From assembly GCA_911728435.2 (NCBI GenBank), contig OU452198.1:3658001-3722000 (forward strand): a DNA stretch of 64,000 bases, given 5' to 3'. A program made the position numbers and the translations under genes. Position 1 is the first letter of the stretch. Every line of letters begins with the position of its first letter. Source of the DNA: Apoderus coryli. Its lineage: Eukaryota > Arthropoda > Insecta > Coleoptera > Attelabidae. This document shows positions 59,101 through 64,000 of this stretch, one piece after another. Below the pieces are notes generated by a model. It was not told the DNA's origin. It saw nothing but the letters and a program-made list of their open reading frames with translations, and searched no databases.

Positions 59101-62100
59101 TGCCTATGCGATTCACGCACGCGCTGTACCATTAATTGGCCAAATAAATACATATGCTCGTGGTAATTCGCATAGCAGATGTTTACCGAGTGTAGCCAAG
59201 CGGATAGTGTGTGGGCTTGGTAATCGGCAGGTTGTGGGTTCGATCCTTGCTCTTGCAATTTTTTTTTTTTATAATTTTTGAACAAAGTAGTTAGGTAGTT
59301 GGGTTAGTTTAGGATGTTATAGTTATTTTTTACTTTTTTTCCATTAAACGGAAAGCGAAAAAAATATCTACTTTACCTGTAAATTAATCAACTCCCCTTC
59401 AATAACTTCCACGTTATCTCCTGCACTAAATGAATGCGTCGCTCCTTTATCTTCTTTTTCGGCAGGCAATTCCAAATCAATACCTTCCGGTTGCTCCTCA
59501 AATCTAAAAGGAAAATTATACGGGTGAGTTGCCACTACTTAGATTAAATTAAAAGGATAATTCTTCTTACCTCTCCAACTCGGCTAAGGTCGGTTTAACG
59601 CCATCTACAATGACAGCACTTAAAATGAAGTTTTTGTAGAGAAAACCTTTCCTGGAATACCGATTCCCCTCAAATATCAAAAAGTCTCCGTCAGATGTCA
59701 CTTCACCACCAATGGCTCGTATCGCTTCCGGATCGAATGGTTTGCTGGGTGGACGACGTTTCTTCTTACGTTTTTCTGCCTCAGATTCCTAATATAATAA
59801 TAATCAATAGATTTGTCAATGGAACATGTGATTATGAATAGAACTTACTGATTGTGTAGTCCTTAAGGCCCCTCTTAAACGTGTGTAGTCGATTCGGGGC
59901 AACAACTTCAAATGCACCTGGTTTTGCGCCATATCGAAATAGTCCACTTGTGCTATGTCATCTTTGTATAAACCACGTTTCAAACGAACCCACTGTTTTG
60001 ATTTTAGACCTAATTAAAACAGAAAATTCACCTTTTGAACGGTTTTACATTAGCATAGATAGATACATATATTTATTCAACATCTTATGTTACAAAACAT
60101 GTATAGTACGTCAAGAAAGAACAAAAATTAATCAATCAAAGTTACAGCAACAAAGAAAGGATTACAAACAAATTAAAATAGCAACAACATAAAACAAACT
60201 AAAATCTAGAAAAATTTTACATTATCGCTCCTGAAATAGTCCTCAAAGGTATAAAAAGCTTGAGATATCAAAAATGATTTAATACTTTTGTTAAACTGGA
60301 CTTCACCAAGGTTCTTTATGTGAGACGGCAGCTTATTATAAAACTTAACACAATAATAGTCAGAACCTTTCCTAGTCCTCAATAGGCGGTGAAATTCAGG
60401 CAATATGTCATTTCGATTTCGCGTACCATAATTATGCATATCAGAGTGAAGAGTGAAATGCGAGGCATTGGTTCGAATGTAGCCAAGACAGTTTAAGATG
60501 TACAAGGAAGGCAAAGTAAGTAGTCCGTGTTCAATAAAATACTTTTTACAGCAGTCACGCCAACCGAGCCCCAACATTGTACGTAAACATCTCCTCTGTA
60601 GCTTGAAGATTTTCATTGCATGTCCCCAGTTCAAAATACTATACGACATACGGGAAACAAAATAACCGTGATATACCGTGAACAGACTGGCGATTGAAAC
60701 ACTCTGCGCAAGCCTTCTGAGGAGATATATGACCCTGGACAGCGAGCACCCAAGCTCTCGAACATGACTCTCCCAGGTTAGTTTAGGATCAAGATGAATC
60801 CCAAGGAACTTCACGCGAACATCGCTCTGAAGTTCGATAGGCGCAGAACGCAAAGTAAAGTTCATGCTCTGAGTTTTAGCCTGATTCAAGCTCAGTTCAT
60901 TTGCCTAAAAACATATTGCCTATGTCAGTCTCAACAGCATTCACCAACTCCCCTGAAGCGTCGTTTGGTCGATATCTAATCAGACTAGTTGTATCGTCAG
61001 CAAAGAGGATTATATTTGAGTCTTCTTGAAATTTGTATAAATCATTTACGTATATTAAAAACAGTAAAGGTCCCAAAACCGACCCCTGGGGCACACACGT
61101 GCTGAAAACGATCGCTGAGGTAAGAGCCAACCAAGGCAACACTGTCAAAATCAAAATTATAGTATAAAAATGTCATGCATTTGCTTGCATTTTGCGATAT
61201 TCAATGCTAAGCAGTTGACAGTACACCACTGATGACGGACGTTTAAGTCCTGCTGGAAAGCATGACTGTCCTCCGGGCCGCTTACAATTCGATATACCTT
61301 CAAATCATCCGCGACAATGTCGCCCACAAATATAGCAAAAATTAAGGGGGTACGGTTGCTTCGCTGAGGAGTACCACTTGTAGCAGAGAACTGGCGAGAT
61401 CTAAAACCGTTATATTGGACGAACTGGCTCCTGTCAGAGAGATAGGAATCAAAAGAACTCATCAATCTATCACTAAAATCAATCTTGTACAATTCTATTA
61501 TGTTCCACACGATCAAAAGCCTTTGAAAAGTCGATATGAATGGTGTCCGACTAAGGGACTATAGGGATTTTTGCGGATTGCGTTCTGAATATAAGCGACT
61601 TTCTAAAGAGTGTTATCGAGCTTTCATAGCTGAAATTGAGTATAGTTTACCGCATACTCCAAGCGCATTTTGGAAACAGTAAACGAAAAGTGAGTAACAT
61701 GTTTCCTACAGAAATGTTCTGGAATGACCAAAGAGTAGTTATCGGCCCTGAACTGGTAGTATTTTGCGTCCGTTTATTCTGATAGTAACTTTGGAGACGC
61801 AGGTCTGCCGTCTTGTTCTGCTCCAAATGGCAATTCCAGTTGTGAAATATCGATTCCAGATTATTGGAAGTCTAGCTTCGTAACACGAATTTTTAAGAAG
61901 GGAGATAAATCTTACGTTTCAAACTCTTCGAAAACTTCATTACAAAAAATTTAGCACCTGTTTTCAAGTTTAATATCTACGCACCTGTTTGTTCTTTAAC
62001 CACTCTCAACACATCTGTCATCTCCTTAATGGGCACCATCTGTTGTTTCCAAACGCCCATCCGTAAATTGCCCACATTTTCAATAATCGCCTTGACATGC

Positions 62101-63566
62101 GGCTGTTTGTATGCTTCAATATAAATGTAACCTTTCACCCCTTCAGGCGCCACCACTGACTTAATTTGTAGCGGTTCATTGGTATTTTGGTAAGCGAGAA
62201 ACTTCCGCATCAGCAGCAGGCACGTAGATTTCTCTTCGCCTATACGACATTTTACCATCCACAGATTTGGATCCCTGTGTAAAAGAATTCCCTTATAAGC
62301 TATTTGATGAAAAAATTAGTAAAGTAGCTGGGTTTATTGAATAGAATATTCTCTTCCACAGAAACATCATACCCGTGGTCTATAAAATGATTATATTGAC
62401 TTACTTGACACCAGGCAAAAGCGTTTGCTGAGTAATTTCATCAGACATCTCCTCTCCACCGTCTCCAAAATGTTTCGTAGGCGCACAATCATCAGCATAT
62501 TTATTACGCAGATATTCCTCGATTTCTGATTCCTTTTGAGCGCTAGAAGAAACAATTATTTACAAAAATAGAATGATAAAACAATCGTATGATATGTATA
62601 CTCACTCCCATAAATTGATACCACGTCTAACACCTTCAATTTCCCTAGCCGTCGGTCCAAATTCATCCAATTCATTGGAAACGATGCCAATTTCTTGAGC
62701 ACCATCTTCCCATTCATCTTCGTCTTCAACTTCATCGTCAACCTCTGCCTCATCAATAATGAAACCCCCATATCTGAAGAAAATTAAATGTGTAACATAT
62801 TAAGTATACATAATTTAACAATAGTTGTCTCGCCTCCTATATCGCTCCGAAGATTAGCTTACTGTGAGATCTTATTTATTATATACGCATATTCTTTTCC
62901 TAAATTAATTTCGATGTCGTTAGTTTTAACTCAATAATGTTTATGTTTGCTATCTTAGTATTGGTAACAATTTTTAGTGTTATTGTTTCTTGGATAATGT
63001 AAGGTAATTTCCTAAATATGTACAATATTTTTAAGAGTTTGCCTTGTAATTGGGTGTTAAACCTGTTAGGCAAGTTTAAATAAATAAATAAATAAATAAA
63101 AATAAATAATTATGTTTATACCTATCTTTCTTCTTCCGCTTTCGCCCTCGTCCACTATCACTGTCCTCTTCCTCACTATCATATTCATCTTCAGAATGAA
63201 GACTATCACCCTCAGGTTCTTCCTCTTCAGCTGCCTCTGGTTCAGAACCTTCGCGTGCCTCAGATCTACAAAACAATACCAACTTGATATAAATACTGTA
63301 CGAACAGAAACCACACAATTTTGATCATACCCTGATCGACTCCTAGATCTTGACCTCGATCTGGAGCGACTTCTACTTCTAGACCTCACAGACCCTGATC
63401 GTGATCTCGATTTAGATCTGCTTGGCGAACCTGAACGTGATCTAGATCTGCTTGGACTGCGACTCCGCTGACTACGTACACTGCCTCTGGAACTACGCGA
63501 GCGCACGGATCCAGCATCAGAAGCATTTTCGTTATCCGAATAATGGCTTCCTTCAGAGTCGGACAT
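50102..63566 (-). CDS. Spt5: Transcription elongation factor SPT5 (DSIF large subunit)
   Basis: Sixteen GT-AG exons: 63566-63331, 63265-63122, 62773-62606, 62542-62405, 62274-61985, 60009-59849, 59788-59571, 59503-59377, 58901-58766, 58685-58440, 58067-57861, 54545-54408, 54352-53825, 53770-53496, 50476-50306 and 50239-50102; 3321 nt, 1106 residues, in frame throughout. The N terminus is RS-rich, then acidic, then [15 protein letters not shown]. The NGN domain (about 230-323: [36 protein letters not shown]) binds Spt4. KOW domains follow ([71 protein letters not shown]). The C-terminal region has GSRTPLH/SMTPVHD repeats (CDK9 targets), then SP/TP-rich repeats and a last KOW. It acts with Spt4 in RNA polymerase II pausing and elongation. 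Introns carry LINEs, a transposase relic and mitochondrial DNA, yet every exon is intact. Confidence 0.97.
50580..50800 (-). mobile_element. LINE fragment
   Basis: Minus strand [20 protein letters not shown] and [13 protein letters not shown], matching the LINE family at 14052-14830. A short relic in the Spt5 intron between exons 14 and 15. Confidence 0.7.
51250..52920 (-). mobile_element. I/R1-type non-LTR retrotransposon with RNase H (decayed)
   Basis: Minus strand, several frames: [46 protein letters not shown] (catalytic YADD intact) and [20 protein letters not shown]-terminal RNase H follows, its first motif altered to WYTNVSKG (normally YTDGS) and its last [20 protein letters not shown]. 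At least three frameshifts. It lies in an Spt5 intron in the same orientation as the gene. Confidence 0.85.
52930..53495. other. Spt5 intron segment, unassigned
   Basis: A plus-strand frame from 53286 ([20 protein letters not shown]...) runs into antisense Spt5 exon sequence and is not convincing as a gene. Confidence 0.3.
54990..55740 (-). pseudogene. transposase remnant (DUF4817/mariner-related)
   Basis: Minus strand: [18 protein letters not shown] at 55690 (HTH), then [46 protein letters not shown] and DYFLIRIP near 55075. Motif order matches insect DUF4817 transposases, with frameshifts and a stop. In an Spt5 intron. Confidence 0.7.
55830..57335 (+). mobile_element. LINE copy interrupted by mitochondrial DNA
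   Basis: Plus strand: [28 protein letters not shown] (normally FADD), [35 protein letters not shown] and [18 protein letters not shown] to about 56490. Coding sense resumes at about 57153 with [20 protein letters not shown] and, after one frameshift, [20 protein letters not shown] to a stop near 57335. The gap is the NUMT. The same LINE family as 14052-14830. Confidence 0.8.
56493..57147 (-). pseudogene. nuclear mitochondrial DNA (NUMT): cox1 fragment joined to nad2-trnW-trnC-trnY-cox1 start
   Basis: Read on the minus strand, 57147 to about 56840 is mid-cox1 ([54 protein letters not shown]). It then joins the 3' end of nad2 ([20 protein letters not shown]). trnW (708-639 of this kilobase, anticodon TCA), trnC (584-637, plus strand, GCA) and trnY (519-582, plus strand, GTA, acceptor GGTGAAA/TTTCACC) follow. 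Last come about 30 bp of the cox1 start ([10 protein letters not shown]). The order nad2-W-C-Y-cox1 is the insect norm, while the cox1 to nad2 joint is not colinear, so two mitochondrial pieces were ligated. Read with the invertebrate mitochondrial code. Confidence 0.92.
57340..57860. other. Spt5 intron, nothing recognised
   Basis: AT-rich sequence after the LINE end; no feature identified. Confidence 0.35.
58155..58375. repeat. overlapping direct and inverted repeats
   Basis: acaatttgagacaccaaact through aagtcaaatgtcaaaat occurs at about 58160-58207 and again at about 58259-58308. ttggcgcggaattttgacat at 58210 is inverted at about 58297-58316, and gacgttacatt...gacacta is likewise echoed. 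It looks like a rearranged small MITE. Confidence 0.75.
59185..59270 (+). ncRNA. tRNA-derived SINE-like unit
   Basis: A-box TAGCCAAGCGG (59193) and B-box GGTTCGATCC (59238) at proper spacing, followed by a T tract (59259-59270) that would end pol III transcription. The acceptor halves do not pair, so it is not a functional tRNA. In the Spt5 intron between exons 8 and 9. Confidence 0.6.
60056..61155 (-). mobile_element. 5'-truncated LINE, second copy of the 6640-8150 family
   Basis: Minus strand [35 protein letters not shown], then a 227-residue frame ([20 protein letters not shown] ... [15 protein letters not shown]). It closely parallels 7028-8005, including the stop and the atagatac-type 3' microsatellite. 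Differences include a small deletion in the SHAMKIFK region and a frameshift near 60900. Confidence 0.9.
61157..61960. mobile_element. LINE fragment with inverted 5' part
   Basis: The minus strand, 61545-61157, gives [30 protein letters not shown] and [20 protein letters not shown]. The plus strand, about 61550-61950, gives [30 protein letters not shown] and [18 protein letters not shown], which belongs upstream of the former in the same element. Head-to-head halves are the signature of twin priming. The left end is interrupted by the LINE at 60056-61155. Confidence 0.75.
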
Positions 63567-63569
63567 TAT

Positions 63570-64000
63570 ACATTAACACAAATAACTAGATAATAGTTTT
63601 AATCAAATAATATTAATTATAAGGTAAAATGTGGTAGTTTTGTTTACGTATGTACTTTATGACAAGAAATTCAAATAGCACTTTTAGGTTTTATTACCCT
63701 ATTATAAGTCGCGACAGTTAGTGTTAACACGTATTTTTAGAACAATCTATTCAATTAGATTTATTTGCAAAAAACTAGTTCAGGAATAGTTCTCACGCCA
63801 TAACAGCCTTCGCCAACGTCTACTATCACAACAAAACAAATGCTACGTCATAGTATGACGTATGACGTTCGTGACATATGACATATGACGGTCATACGTC
63901 ATGTGTCACAAACCATGCCACGTTGCCAATATGCAGAAATCTATCTAGATGTATAATCAGTACTCAAATGTTTGGATTGTATCAAGAACCACTGAGGTTA
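63570..64000. promoter_or_regulatory. Spt5 upstream region with clustered TGACG half-sites
   Basis: No gene. 63840-63905 holds at least five tgacg/cgtca half-sites (tacgtcat, atgacgtatgacgttcgtga, catatgacggtcatacgtca) in a palindromic arrangement, about 0.3 kb before the Spt5 ATG. It could be CREB/ATF-type sites or a small palindromic repeat. Confidence 0.3.

Noticed and set aside
59185..59258. Functional tRNA gene
   Set aside because: A and B boxes are present but the acceptor stem does not pair and an anticodon arm is not convincing; better explained as a tRNA-derived SINE head.

Overview
This is nuclear DNA from an insect: AT-rich, with spliced GT-AG genes, long introns and dense, nested transposable elements. 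The order of insect is not resolved. A nuclear copy of mitochondrial DNA in an insect-type gene order (nad2-trnW-trnC-trnY-cox1) supports the insect call. No annotation was available, so all exon models come from reading splice sites and protein family patterns by eye.

Six host genes can be built. (1) Minus strand, left edge to 725: the 5' end of an RBM26/RBM27 (fly swm) homologue. (2) Plus, 4545-5169: SNRNP25, the 25 kDa protein of the minor-spliceosome U11/U12 snRNP, three exons. (3) Plus, 5179-10582: a Golgi HNK-1/chondroitin-type carbohydrate sulfotransferase, five exons, whose ATG lies 9 nt after and in frame with the SNRNP25 stop. (4, 5) Minus: two tandem RMDN-family TPR genes (31456-13849 and 41480-39985), with the same intron positions and phases where both can be compared. 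(6) Minus, 63566-50102: a complete 16-exon Spt5 gene (1106 residues) with NGN domain, KOW domains and TP-rich C-terminal repeats.

Most of the rest is mobile DNA. 1-4.5 kb: TIR element containing a mariner deletion derivative and a hammerhead-ribozyme motif. 6-8.5 kb: a LINE and a second, very complete hammerhead ribozyme in a sulfotransferase intron. 12-31 kb (RMDN copy B and its 3' flank): THAP fragments, LINE, PIF-like element, Penelope-like element, mariner, 174-bp satellite and a 2.2-kb foldback element. 32-39.4 kb: THAP remnant, MITE, 173-bp satellite with higher-order repeats, transposase remnant. 42-49.5 kb: foldback cluster, then a TTA-flanked element holding an intact hAT transposon, which itself holds a MITE. 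50-63 kb (Spt5 introns): LINE pieces, a transposase remnant and mitochondrial DNA inserted in a LINE.

The strongest unusual signals are: (a) at least six tiny (16-42 bp) inverted-repeat insertions beginning CA, each flanked by a 7- or 8-bp target-site duplication, two with an identifiable empty site; (b) a 1.2-kb PIF/Harbinger-like element sitting inside a coding exon of RMDN copy B whose terminal repeat supplies a GT donor that would let the element be spliced out as a new intron; (c) three hammerhead ribozyme motifs with loop-free self-complementary stem III; (d) a foldback element whose 81-bp repeat is expanded fivefold in one arm only.
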